A DNA stretch of 55,602 nt from Bacillota bacterium. Its GTDB lineage: Bacteria > Bacillota > TC1. The notes under the pieces are model-generated. The model did no database searches and was not told the DNA's origin. It worked only from the letters and a program-made list of their open reading frames with translations. A program made the position numbers and the translations under genes. The stretch lies in contig JAGXHY010000017.1 of NCBI GenBank assembly GCA_024635925.1, forward strand, positions 1-55,602, read 5' to 3'. Positions 35,826-44,506 of this stretch are shown piece by piece (position 1 is the stretch's first letter; each line of letters begins with the position of its first letter).

Positions 35826-36509
35826 TTGGATATAAAGATCAATAAAAGTGAAGTGTTAAGATATCTTGGTTATAAAAATCAAGAATATAGCCAGGAACTT
35901 GATCAAATAATAGATGAAATCAGAAATGAGATTATGGAAATCTCAAATTACAAATATACCTATAAGATAGTAGAACTTAAAAGAGATGCTGAAGGTATGG
36001 CCTATATAGACGATGGAATTTTACCCTTATTAGGAGAAAACATCCAAAAACATTTAGCTAATGCTGATAGTTGTGTCATTATGGCAGCTACCCTTGGTTT
36101 TGAAGTTGAAAAAAGACTTAACTACTATAGTAAAGTTGATCTTACTAAAAATTTTATTCTAGATAGTTGTGGGACTCAGATGATTGAGGAAGTTTGTGAT
36201 GGAATTGAAGTTGAGGTTAAGAGAAAACTTGGAGATGGATTTTACTATACCTTTAGATATAGTCCAGGTTATGGAGACTTTCCAATAAGTGTTCAAAATG
36301 AACTAGTTAGATATTTAGATGGTTATAGGAAAATAGGTTTAACAGTTACTGCTAGTCATCTTCTATTACCACGTAAGTCAGTAACTGCAATTATGGGTGT
36401 TCAAAAAATACCATTTGTTAGTGAACTTGATCGTTGTGCCGCTTGTTTGGCCAGAGAATATTGTGAATTTAGAAAAGAGGGAACAAGATGTTATTCAAAG
36501 AAAGATTAA
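35826..36509 (+). CDS. Methionine synthase reactivation-domain protein (B12-dependent MetH activation)
   Basis: Stand-alone homologue of the C-terminal AdoMet-binding activation domain of MetH, 227 aa. The RYSPGYGDFPIS segment matches the RxxxGY AdoMet-binding motif of the activation domain, and a C-terminal Cys cluster (CAACLAREYCEF...CY) is present. It would reductively re-methylate cob(II)alamin on MetH. Start is TTG at 35826, six bases after AAGGAGA. It overlaps metH by 22 bases, so both are likely made together; the MetH downstream lacks this domain. Confidence 0.9.
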   Translation: MDIKINKSEVLRYLGYKNQEYSQELDQIIDEIRNEIMEISNYKYTYKIVELKRDAEGMAYIDDGILPLLGENIQKHLANADSCVIMAATLGFEVEKRLNYYSKVDLTKNFILDSCGTQMIEEVCDGIEVEVKRKLGDGFYYTFRYSPGYGDFPISVQNELVRYLDGYRKIGLTVTASHLLLPRKSVTAIMGVQKIPFVSELDRCAACLAREYCEFRKEGTRCYSKKD

Positions 36510-38872
36510 ATAAAGGACAACTAATTCTTTTTGATGGAGCGATGGGGACTCAACTTCAACATTATGGCATGAAGGGTGGAGAAATTCCTGAAAGATATAA
36601 CATTGATAATAAGGATATTTTAGAACAAATACATTTAGATTACTTGATGGCTGGAGCTGAGGTCTTGACTACTAATACTTTTGGAGCTAATAGTCATAAA
36701 TTATCAGGAACAGGACTTGAGGTAGGTGTTGTAATAAGTGAGGCTGTTAACAGGGCTAAGTTTGCTATAGATAGATTTGGTAAAAAGGCTTATGTGGCAT
36801 TAGATATTGGTCCAATTGGACAATTGATGGAACCTATGGGTACTTTATCCTTTGATCAGGCTTATGATTTGGTCAAGGAGCAAGTTTTGGCTGGTGTAAA
36901 GGCTGGTTGTGACTTGGTACTTTTAGAAACCATGACTGATATTTATGAATTAAAAGCAGCTATTCTAGCTATAAAGGAAAATAGTGATATACCAGTACTT
37001 GCTACAATGACTTTTGAAGTTAATGGTAGAACTCTAACAGGAACAAATCCAGAAACTATGGTCAATATATTAGAAGGACTTGGTGTTGATGCTCTTGGTA
37101 TGAATTGTTCTCTTGGTCCTGTTGAATCAAAGGTTATATTAAAAGATATTTTAAAATATGCTAGTATACCTGTAATGATTCAACCTAATGCTGGTCTACC
37201 TCAAATAAAGGATGGGGAAACTGTTTATAGTATAACTGAAGATGAATTTGTAACTGAGGCTTTGGCTTTTACTAAGGAGGGGGTTACAATAATCGGTGGT
37301 TGTTGTGGAACAACTCCTTCATATATTAAGAAGATTACTTCGGCTTTGTCTGGAGGTAGTGTTGTTAAAAGGCAAGTGGAGAGAAAGACTAGGATTTCTT
37401 CTCCTGTTTCAACTGTTAATATTGGTGAAGATTTTGTAATTATTGGTGAAAGAATTAATCCTACTGGTAAAAAGAAGATGAAGGCTGCTCTTTTAGAGGA
37501 TAATTTAGGTTATATTGTTGAAGAGGCTGTTCAGCAAGAGAAGGCTGGAGCTCATGCTTTGGATGTAAATGTTGGCTTACCAAAAATTGATGAACCTAAG
37601 AAGATTGTTGAGGTTATTAAGTTAATTCAGGAAGTAAGTAATCTACCATTACAGATTGATTCTGCTGATGTGAAAGCTTTAGAGATGGGTTGTCGTTACT
37701 ATAACGGGAAGCCATTGATTAATAGTGTTAATGGAAAGTTGGAATCTATGGAGGCTGTATTTCCTATTGCTAAGAAATATGGTGCGGTGATGATTGCTTT
37801 AACCTTGGATGAATCTGGAATTCCTAATACTGCAGAAGAGCGTTTTAAGATTGCAGAAAAGATTATGAATAAAGCTGCTGATTATGGTATTCCTAAGGAG
37901 AATATTATTATTGATTCTTTAGTTTTGACAGTTTCTGCTCAACAGAAGGAAGTTATGGAAACTATTAAAACTTTGGCGTTAGTTAAGAAAAGGCTTGGAT
38001 TGAAAACTAGTCTTGGTGTTTCTAATGTTTCTTTTGGTTTGCCTAGTAGGCCTTTAATAAATAGAACATTTTTGACTATGGCTATGACAATGGGTCTTGA
38101 TGTGGCTATTATTAATCCTATGTCTAAAGAGATGATGGAGGCTATAAGTGCTTTTAGGGTTTTGGCTAATCTTGATAAGGATGGAATGGATTTTATTGGT
38201 AAGTTTAGTGAGTCAGCTATAGCAGATCGAAATACTGATAAACCAATTGGAGAGTATAGTTTGCAAGAGATTATTACTGGTGGCTTGAAGGATAAGTCAG
38301 CTGATAAAACTAGAGAGATGTTGAATTTTAAGAAGCCATTAGAAATTGTGAATGAAGATATTATGCCAGCTTTGGATATTATTGGAGATGGTTTTGAAAA
38401 GGGTAAGGTTTTCTTGCCTCAATTAATTCAATCTGCTGAAACTGTTAAAGCTTCTTTTGTAGTTATTAAGGAAGCACTGATAGCTTCTGGTGCTGTTGAA
38501 ACTAAAAAAGGCAAGGTTATTTTAGCTACTGTTCAAGGTGATATTCATGATATTGGTAAAAATATTGTTAAGGTGCTAATGGAAAATTATGGTTTTGAGG
38601 TCTTTGATCTTGGTAAGGATGTAGCTCCTGAAAAAATTATAGAGATTGCTAAGGCTAAACAAGTTGATTTGATTGGTTTGTCTGCTTTAATGACTACTAC
38701 TGTAAAAAGTATGGAGGAGACTATTATTAAGCTCCGGGAGAGTGGTGTTACTGTACCTGTAATGGTTGGTGGTGCTGTCTTGACTGTTGAATATGCTGGA
38801 ATGATAGGGGCTGATTATTATGGTAAGGATGCCAAGGAGGCTGTTAGTATTGCTAATAAGATTATTGGTTAG
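36488..38872 (+). CDS. metH: Cobalamin-dependent methionine synthase, lacking the activation domain
   Basis: Homocysteine methyltransferase of 794 aa. Modules in order: Hcy-binding barrel (LLFDGAMGTQLQ; zinc ligands in MNCSLGP and IGGCCGTTP), pterin-binding barrel (ERINPTGKKKM; LDVNVGLPKID), the helical cap, and a B12-binding domain with VQGDIHDIGKNIV, where the His coordinates cobalt. The AdoMet activation domain is absent and is supplied by the overlapping upstream gene. The codon third positions become strongly T/G-rich towards the 3' end. Confidence 0.96.
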   Translation: MLFKERLNKGQLILFDGAMGTQLQHYGMKGGEIPERYNIDNKDILEQIHLDYLMAGAEVLTTNTFGANSHKLSGTGLEVGVVISEAVNRAKFAIDRFGKKAYVALDIGPIGQLMEPMGTLSFDQAYDLVKEQVLAGVKAGCDLVLLETMTDIYELKAAILAIKENSDIPVLATMTFEVNGRTLTGTNPETMVNILEGLGVDALGMNCSLGPVESKVILKDILKYASIPVMIQPNAGLPQIKDGETVYSITEDEFVTEALAFTKEGVTIIGGCCGTTPSYIKKITSALSGGSVVKRQVERKTRISSPVSTVNIGEDFVIIGERINPTGKKKMKAALLEDNLGYIVEEAVQQEKAGAHALDVNVGLPKIDEPKKIVEVIKLIQEVSNLPLQIDSADVKALEMGCRYYNGKPLINSVNGKLESMEAVFPIAKKYGAVMIALTLDESGIPNTAEERFKIAEKIMNKAADYGIPKENIIIDSLVLTVSAQQKEVMETIKTLALVKKRLGLKTSLGVSNVSFGLPSRPLINRTFLTMAMTMGLDVAIINPMSKEMMEAISAFRVLANLDKDGMDFIGKFSESAIADRNTDKPIGEYSLQEIITGGLKDKSADKTREMLNFKKPLEIVNEDIMPALDIIGDGFEKGKVFLPQLIQSAETVKASFVVIKEALIASGAVETKKGKVILATVQGDIHDIGKNIVKVLMENYGFEVFDLGKDVAPEKIIEIAKAKQVDLIGLSALMTTTVKSMEETIIKLRESGVTVPVMVGGAVLTVEYAGMIGADYYGKDAKEAVSIANKIIG

Positions 38873-38883
38873 GAGGTATAGAT

Positions 38884-39675
38884 ATGAATAATGGAGTTTT
38901 GATGGCTTTTGTTGCAACTTTGTTTACTTGGGGTATGACTGCTTTAGGTGCTGCCTTGGTATTTTTCTTTAAGTCTATTAGGCGTGATGTGCTTGATGGG
39001 ATGATGGGCTTTGCGGCAGGTGTTATGATTGCAGCTAGTTTTTGGTCTTTGTTGGCTCCTGGTATTAGTTTATCAGAGTCACTTGGTCAAAATGCTGTTT
39101 TAATGGCGGCGTCTGGCTTTATGGTTGGTGGATTATTTTTGTTTTTGGTTGATAAGTTGTTGCCTCATATGCATTTACAAAGGCAAGAACCAGAGGGTGT
39201 GAAGACTTCTTGGAGTAGGTCAGTTTTGTTGGTTACGGCGATTACTCTTCATAATATCCCTGAGGGTTTGGCTATTGGTGTTGCCTTTGGTGCGGCTGCT
39301 AGTGGTGATACTGGTTTTGGTGGAGCGATAGCTTTGGCTATTGGTATTGGTTTACAGAATTTCCCTGAAGGGGCTGCTGTATCTATTCCTTTAAGACGTG
39401 AGGGATTATCTCGACGAAAGTCTTTTATGTATGGACAGTTTAGTGGTGTAGTTGAACCTATTGCTGCTGTGATTGGCGCAATATTGGCTATTTCAATTAG
39501 GGGTTTATTGCCTTTTGCTTTGGCTTTTGCTGCTGGTGCTATGATATTTGTTGTAGTTGAGGAATTAATACCTGAATCACAGGGTAAGTCTGGTATTAGG
39601 AGTAGTGATTTAATTTCTTTGTTTACTATGGTTGGTTTTGTAGTTATGATGATTCTTGATGTTGCTTTAGGTTAG
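38884..39675 (+). CDS. ZIP family metal transporter
   Basis: Divalent metal transporter of 263 aa with eight predicted helices. HNIPEGLAIGVAFG and QNFPEGAAVSIPLRREG are the TM4/TM5 metal-binding motifs of ZupT/GufA-type ZIP proteins. A His segment LLPHMHLQRQEPEG lies before TM4. Start follows TAGGAGGTATAG, 11 bases after metH, so a shared transcript is likely; a zinc supply for MetH is only a guess. Confidence 0.93.
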   Translation: MNNGVLMAFVATLFTWGMTALGAALVFFFKSIRRDVLDGMMGFAAGVMIAASFWSLLAPGISLSESLGQNAVLMAASGFMVGGLFLFLVDKLLPHMHLQRQEPEGVKTSWSRSVLLVTAITLHNIPEGLAIGVAFGAAASGDTGFGGAIALAIGIGLQNFPEGAAVSIPLRREGLSRRKSFMYGQFSGVVEPIAAVIGAILAISIRGLLPFALAFAAGAMIFVVVEELIPESQGKSGIRSSDLISLFTMVGFVVMMILDVALG

Positions 39676-39823
39676 TCTAGTTTTTAAGTAGGGTATGATG
39701 TTTATTTATGTTATTTTATAAAATTAGACATTTCTAATTTATTTTTATTTTTACTTTCCCTATTTGATAGGATTCTTATTTTGCTATGTGTTTTTATTAT
39801 GAATATTATTTAGTTTATTTGTT

Positions 39824-39850
39824 GGGAATATAAAAAGTTTTTATATTCCC
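39824..39850 (+). terminator. Terminator-like hairpin after the ZIP gene
   Basis: GGGAATATAAAAA (39824-39836) and TTTTTATATTCCC (39838-39850) make a 13-base perfect inverted repeat, followed by ATTTTATTTTT. The 304-base gap between the ZIP gene and nrdJ holds this hairpin, a promoter and NrdR-like boxes; I see no gene there. Confidence 0.7.
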
Positions 39851-39870
39851 ATTTTATTTTTGTTTCTTTA

Positions 39871-39898
39871 TTGTTTCTTTTGTAGGTTGATGTATAAT
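39871..39898 (+). promoter_or_regulatory. Putative nrdJ promoter
   Basis: TATAAT at 39893-39898, with a weak TTGTTT (39871-39876) 16 bases upstream. The NrdR-like boxes begin seven bases downstream of the -10, overlapping the expected transcription start. Confidence 0.5.
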
Positions 39899-39905
39899 TG
39901 TAATA

Positions 39906-39952
39906 ACACTAGATGTTGTGTTTGATGGATGAAAAACTACAAGATAATGTGG
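39906..39952 (+). promoter_or_regulatory. Two NrdR-box-like sites upstream of nrdJ
   Basis: ACACTAGATGTTGTGT (39906-39921) matches 14 of 16 positions of the known NrdR box acaCwAtATaTwGtgt. CTACAAGATAATGTGG (39937-39952) matches 11 of 16 and begins 31 bases further on, three helical turns, the standard spacing of paired NrdR boxes. This suggests dATP/ATP-responsive repression of nrdJ by NrdR; the nrdR gene is not in the window. Confidence 0.75.
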
Positions 39953-39979
39953 AATTAGGTTAATAGGAGGGTTTTGGAA

Positions 39980-42325
39980 GTGGATGTTATAAAGAGACAA
40001 GGTTATTTAGTAGAGTTTGAACCGAAGAAGATTAAGCATGCTATTGAGAAGGCAATGACGGAGACTAATGAAGGTATAGATCAGGAGTTAAGTACTACTA
40101 TTGGTTTGCGTATTCAAGAAATGATTAAGGAAAGAGATAGGGCTATAAATGTTGAAGAGATTCAAGATATGGTCGAGTATCTTCTTATGGATACTAATAG
40201 AAAAGATGTTGCCAAGAAGTATATAATTTATCGTTATGCTCAAAAGCAGGCTAGAACTATTCCTAAAAAGGATGAGTTTGTTATGGTTACTGATGACTTT
40301 ATAAGTAACTATAAGCATAAAAAGTCTCCTATGGGGAGACTTGGTGATTTTGTTTATTATAGGACTTATTCTAGATATATGGAGGAATTAGGTCGTCGGG
40401 AGTATTGGTGGGAGACTGTGCGTCGTGCAGTGGAATATAATACAGGATTATTGCCTACTTCTAGGAAAGAAGCAGAGGCTCTTTATGATAATATATTTAA
40501 TTTGAAGCAGTTTTTGTCTGGAAGGACTTTTTGGGTAGGAAATACTGGTGTTTCTAAGCATTATCCTTTGTCTAATTTTAATTGTGCTTTTGAAACGATT
40601 ACTAGTATAGATGATTTTAGAGATTTATTTTATCTTTTGATGGTTGGTGCTGGTGTTGGTGCTAGGGTTTTACCTGAGGATGTTGTTGCTCTTCCTAAAT
40701 TTAGATCTAGTTTTGAGCTTATTCATAGGGATTATACTCCTATTGAAGCAGGAGAGAGGAAGGATTATACTGCTCTTAATTTTAATGATGATGTGAGAGC
40801 GGAGATTACTATTGGTGATTCTAAAGAGGGATGGGCTCAGGCTTTGAAGTTCTTTTTGGAATTGATTAGTAGTCATGAGTATCGTCATATTGAGACTATT
40901 TTGATTGATTATAGTAATGTTAGACCAAAAGGTGAGAAGTTAAAGACTTTTGGTGGGACTGCTAGTGGTCATGAGAGTATTAAAAATATGTTTAATAAGA
41001 TTTCTAATGTTGTTATTGTTCGTGGTGAAATAGATGGAGATAGGGTTACTCTTCGTCCTGTAGATTGTTTGGATATTTGTAATATTATCGGAGAGAATGT
41101 TGTTGTTGGTGGTGTTCGTCGTACTGCTGAGATGATTATAGTTGATGCTGATGATAAGGAATGTATAGAGGCTAAGTCTAGCTTATATAGGCAGATTGAT
41201 GGTAAATGGGAAGTTAATAAGGATTTAATTCATCGTCAGATGAGTAATAATTCTATTTACTATAAGGCTAAACCGACTAGGGAAAGGCTTCATTGGCAGA
41301 TTGAGAAGATGCGTTATAGTGGAGAGCCTGGTTGGGTAAATGGTGAGGCTGCTTCTAAGCGTAGGCCTAATATGGCAGGGGTTAATCCTTGTGGTGAAAT
41401 TTTACTTGATAGTTATGGTGTTTGTAATCTGACTACTGTTAATGTTTTTGCTTATGTTAAAGATGGTGTTCTTGATGAGTCTGGTTTGTATGAAGCTCAA
41501 AGATTATCAGCTAGGGCTGGTTATAGGATGACTTGTGTAGAGCTTGAACTTCCTCGTTGGAATCATGTTCAGACAAGGGATAGGTTGCTTGGTTGTAGTT
41601 TAACTGGTTGGCAGGATATGGTTAATGCTGTTGGTCTTAAAAAGGAAGATGAAGCTAAGATTTTAGCTAAGCTTCGTTCTGTTGCTAGGCGTGCTGCTGA
41701 TGAGTATGCTAAGGAAATGAGTCATAATGCTCCTATTTTGGTTACGACTGTAAAGCCTGAGGGAACTCTTAGTCAATTACCGGCTGTTTCTAGTGGTGTT
41801 CATTATTCTCATTCTGATTACTTTGTTCGTAGGGTTCGTATTAATGCTCATGATCCTTTGGTTAAGGTTTGTGAGGAGTTAGGTTATCCTGTATTTCCTG
41901 AGGTTGGTCAAGATTGGAGTACATGTATGACTAAGGTTGTTGAGTTTCCTATTAAGTCCCCTCCTGGTAGGACTAAGTATGATGTTTCTGCTATTGAGCA
42001 GTTAGAGAATTATAAGATGTTCATGGATAATTATGTTGATCATAATTGTAGTATTACTGTTAGTGTTCGTAATGAAGAGTGGGATGATGTTGAAGAGTGG
42101 GTTTGGAACAACTGGGATGATTTAGTAGCTGTTTCTTTCTTGCCTCTTGATGATTCTTTTTATGAGATGCTTCCTTATGAGTCTATAACTGAGGAGGACT
42201 ATAATAAGCGTGTTGGTGAAATGAGGCCATTTATTCCTTCTCTAATACAAAAGTACGAAAATAGTGATAATGAGTTAGATATTGGTACTGATGGTTGTGA
42301 GGGTGGAGCTTGTCCGGTTAGATAG
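39980..42325 (+). CDS. nrdJ: Adenosylcobalamin-dependent ribonucleoside-triphosphate reductase (class II RNR)
   Basis: Reduces ribonucleotides to deoxyribonucleotides with a B12 radical, oxygen-independent. About 781 aa: an N-terminal ATP-cone (about 1-95), the RNR barrel with SNFNCAFETI, VGAGVGARVLPEDV, KTFGGTASGHESIKNMF, the catalytic NPCGEILLDSYGVCNLTTVNV loop, TTVKPEGTLSQLPAVSSGVHY, and C-terminal redox cysteines in GCEGGACPVR. The layout resembles the monomeric Lactobacillus-type RTPR. GTG at 39980 is eight bases after AGGAGGG; a TTG at 39974 would be only two bases from it. Confidence 0.95.
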   Translation: MDVIKRQGYLVEFEPKKIKHAIEKAMTETNEGIDQELSTTIGLRIQEMIKERDRAINVEEIQDMVEYLLMDTNRKDVAKKYIIYRYAQKQARTIPKKDEFVMVTDDFISNYKHKKSPMGRLGDFVYYRTYSRYMEELGRREYWWETVRRAVEYNTGLLPTSRKEAEALYDNIFNLKQFLSGRTFWVGNTGVSKHYPLSNFNCAFETITSIDDFRDLFYLLMVGAGVGARVLPEDVVALPKFRSSFELIHRDYTPIEAGERKDYTALNFNDDVRAEITIGDSKEGWAQALKFFLELISSHEYRHIETILIDYSNVRPKGEKLKTFGGTASGHESIKNMFNKISNVVIVRGEIDGDRVTLRPVDCLDICNIIGENVVVGGVRRTAEMIIVDADDKECIEAKSSLYRQIDGKWEVNKDLIHRQMSNNSIYYKAKPTRERLHWQIEKMRYSGEPGWVNGEAASKRRPNMAGVNPCGEILLDSYGVCNLTTVNVFAYVKDGVLDESGLYEAQRLSARAGYRMTCVELELPRWNHVQTRDRLLGCSLTGWQDMVNAVGLKKEDEAKILAKLRSVARRAADEYAKEMSHNAPILVTTVKPEGTLSQLPAVSSGVHYSHSDYFVRRVRINAHDPLVKVCEELGYPVFPEVGQDWSTCMTKVVEFPIKSPPGRTKYDVSAIEQLENYKMFMDNYVDHNCSITVSVRNEEWDDVEEWVWNNWDDLVAVSFLPLDDSFYEMLPYESITEEDYNKRVGEMRPFIPSLIQKYENSDNELDIGTDGCEGGACPVR

Positions 42326-42331
42326 TTAAGT

Positions 42332-42356
42332 AAAAGGGGCTTTATGCCCCTTTTTT
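42332..42356 (+). terminator. Rho-independent terminator of nrdJ
   Basis: AAAAGGGGC pairs with GCCCCTTTT over a five-base loop (stem 42336-42340 with 42346-42350), followed by six T residues. It ends two bases before the tRNA gene. Confidence 0.88.
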
Positions 42357-42358
42357 AT

Positions 42359-42434
42359 GCCTCCGTAGCTCAGTGGATAGAGCAACAGTTTCCGGTACTG
42401 TGTGTAGGTGGTTCGATTCCACTCGGGGGCACCA
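42359..42434 (+). tRNA. tRNA-Arg (anticodon CCG)
   Basis: A 76-base cloverleaf. The acceptor stem GCCTCCG pairs with CGGGGGC (one G-T pair), the D-arm is GCTC...GAGC, the anticodon stem ACAGT/ACTGT carries loop TTCCGGT with anticodon CCG (reads CGG), and the T-arm is GGTGG-TTCGATT-CCACT. Discriminator A and an encoded CCA end it at 42434. The accessory region starts directly after it. Confidence 0.96.
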
Positions 42435-42464
42435 AATAAAATAATAATATAAAAAGGAGAAAAA

Positions 42465-43043
42465 ATGTATGTTTTAGTTGCATTATTATCAGCAATTTTA
42501 TCAGGGCTTTTGGCTACTTTAGTAACTATATTTTGGCAGAATTATAATCAGGCAAGAAAAACTAAATTTGAAATTTTTCAAACATTACTATCTTATCGAT
42601 ATGATTTTACTAATGAAAAATGTGTAAAAGCCTTAAATTCAATTGATGTAATATTTTACAAGCAAAAGGATATTAGAGAGTCATGGCAAAATTTCATTAT
42701 TGAAGCCGAGAGTAATAAAGAAATGAAAAAAATGGATGATAAATTCTTATCAATACTAGAAAATATAGCAAAAAACTTGAATTATAAAAAGATAAACTGG
42801 GAGAAATTAAAGATGTTTTATCATCCAGTCGGTTTGGCTGACAAAATTCGAGAAGAGAATTTTTTAAGACAAGCTCAGGTACAAGAACATTTAAATAATT
42901 TAAAAAAAATCGAAAAAGAAGAAAATATTAAACCTGATGATAATATAAAAAATCAGATACTAGAAAACCTAATTCCAAAAATGTTTGATGATCCAGATAA
43001 ACTAGAGAAGTTTATTAATTTATCTGAAAAATTTAAAAAATAG
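42465..43043 (+). CDS. Membrane-anchored protein with cytoplasmic helical domain (possibly DUF6680)
   Basis: A 192-residue protein with one N-terminal transmembrane helix (about residues 3-25) and then a charged, helical cytoplasmic part containing ALNSIDVIFYKQKDIRESWQNF. That pattern resembles DUF6680 proteins, which are found in genomic islands; I hold this tentatively. The ATG follows AAAAAGGAG. First gene after the tRNA, in its own unit. Its topology is like that of the 155-aa membrane protein within the type I RM locus. Confidence 0.65.
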   Translation: MYVLVALLSAILSGLLATLVTIFWQNYNQARKTKFEIFQTLLSYRYDFTNEKCVKALNSIDVIFYKQKDIRESWQNFIIEAESNKEMKKMDDKFLSILENIAKNLNYKKINWEKLKMFYHPVGLADKIREENFLRQAQVQEHLNNLKKIEKEENIKPDDNIKNQILENLIPKMFDDPDKLEKFINLSEKFKK

Positions 43044-43157
43044 CTATAGCTTTTTAGCAATACTCCTATGTTGTATGGAATGTATATTTGCTATAACTCT
43101 TTTATAGTGATAAAACTATTTGAGTTGAGTATCATTAAGCTAGTTTTTTATTAGTAC

Positions 43158-43385
43158 TTAATCATCAAAAATCTTACAACTTGAAATGCAAGCTGGATAT
43201 GGACCACCACAAGCTCTACAGCAAAACGGGATATCAATAATATCATCATTATTGGAATACTCATCATAAGCATTTTCATGTCCATAATCCTCTATTTCAA
43301 CAGAGTGTTTGCAATTGGGGCAAACTAAAACATATTTATCTACTTTTTTCATTTTTGAGTTACATTCATCACAATAATATACCAT
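43158..43385 (-). CDS. Small Cys-rich zinc-ribbon protein
   Basis: A 75-residue protein with an N-terminal zinc ribbon (YYCDECNSKMKK...LVCPNCKHSV), an acidic middle, and a second Cys cluster CCRACGGPYPACISSCKIF. Eight or more cysteines in CxxC spacing suggest two metal sites. ATG at 43385 follows TGGAGGTTAC; an earlier start at 43424 lacks such a site. Function unknown; might regulate or accompany the island genes. Confidence 0.7.
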   Translation of the reverse strand: MVYYCDECNSKMKKVDKYVLVCPNCKHSVEIEDYGHENAYDEYSNNDDIIDIPFCCRACGGPYPACISSCKIFDD

Positions 43386-43451
43386 ATTGTAACCTCCATT
43401 CTCTATATAAACACATTTTATCATAAAAAGGGATATACTTTACTCAAAGTA

Positions 43452-43667
43452 TCAAACTGTTGAATTATCATGTTTTTTAAAAGCAAGATTAACTTTACCA
43501 AGTGTTATGTTTAGATCATAGTCATGTTCCATTGCATCATGAGTAAACTCAAATATTTTATCTACAATTTCTGGTAATAAGGGTGTAACTAATACTACAA
43601 ATGTAAAAAATATCTCCTTCTTGTAATTTAATAAGCCTGTATAATTAATTGTGTTTAGTGTGTTCAT
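43452..43667 (-). CDS. Small hydrophobic/acidic hypothetical protein
   Basis: A 71-residue protein with a short hydrophobic stretch (IFFTFVVLVTPLLPEIV) followed by an acidic and mixed tail. ATG at 43667 lies eight bases after GGAGG. It is divergent from the HTH gene and the two share mirrored ATGGAGGT leader sequences. I do not recognise a family. Confidence 0.55.
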   Translation of the reverse strand: MNTLNTINYTGLLNYKKEIFFTFVVLVTPLLPEIVDKIFEFTHDAMEHDYDLNITLGKVNLAFKKHDNSTV

Positions 43668-43834
43668 CTTGTATACCTCCATAATTCATTTACTCTTGTT
43701 TATATTTTATTTATATGTTAATTTAATCACAGATATTAATGTCCACTTTGTGCTAAATTAATTATAATCAATAATGTTAATGTTGTCTATTCCCCAATAA
43801 TTCGTTAAATGTCCGCAATATGGAGGTTTTTAAA

Positions 43835-44506
43835 ATGGCAAATAAAGAAACGATTAAAGTTTCTATTAACAGAGAAAGGTTTATGGAGGCATTAAAAGTC
43901 AGAAAGAGTAGTATTAGAAAACTGGGAGAAGCTTATGATCAAATTGGTAGGACTGAAAAAACAATAAGACGTTATTTACAAAAAGGTGAAATACCACCAG
44001 ATTTATTAGATAAAATTGGAAAATTCCTAGATGTAGAACCTGATTATATTGCTGGCAAATATGATAGAAATTTAGATAAAATGAAAGATGAACACCTGAG
44101 AAGTATTCTTAGGTCTCAATTAAAAGTAGATAAATTTCCATACCTAATGAAACAACAAGAAGCTCGTTATGAAGGTAAATTTATATATGATAAATATTTT
44201 GAATACATTTTAATTATTCACGATATTTCTATACGTCAATTTCAATCTCTAAATGTTGTGCAACAGAAATCATTACAAATCGATATTGAATATGCAATTA
44301 CATCAATAATTGCAAAGCATTTCGTGTGCGATGCAAAAGGTAGAAAAGGACTACCAAATCTTCACTATTGGGCAGAAATGATTGATTCATTTAATACTGA
44401 TGGACCAGCTGAAATCATAGAAAAATTCACCGTTTCAGAAGATGATGATGAGTTTGCTGAAAAATATAAAAACAATAAAGTAGGAGTGATTGATAATGAT
44501 AATTAG
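43835..44506 (+). CDS. HTH (XRE-like) DNA-binding protein with long C-terminal domain
   Basis: A 223-residue protein with an N-terminal helix-turn-helix (about residues 12-70: SIRKLGEAYDQIGRTEKTIRRYLQKGEIPPDLLDKIGKFLDVEPDYI) and a 150-residue helical C-terminal domain with an acidic end. ATG at 43835 is eight bases after GGAGG; an upstream start at 43820 lies before that site. The gene overlaps the HEPN/Sel1-like gene by 11 bases, so the two are probably coexpressed as a regulator and effector pair (inference). Confidence 0.75.
   Translation: MANKETIKVSINRERFMEALKVRKSSIRKLGEAYDQIGRTEKTIRRYLQKGEIPPDLLDKIGKFLDVEPDYIAGKYDRNLDKMKDEHLRSILRSQLKVDKFPYLMKQQEARYEGKFIYDKYFEYILIIHDISIRQFQSLNVVQQKSLQIDIEYAITSIIAKHFVCDAKGRKGLPNLHYWAEMIDSFNTDGPAEIIEKFTVSEDDDEFAEKYKNNKVGVIDNDN

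Noticed and set aside
43044-43070. Hairpin AGCTATAGCT followed by T residues after the 192-aa gene
   Set aside because: Stem would have almost no loop; not a convincing terminator.
43738-43816. AATGTCCRC repeated at 43738 and 43808 in the HTH gene upstream region as operator
   Set aside because: Only nine bases with one mismatch and a 70-base spacing; too weak to call a regulatory site.
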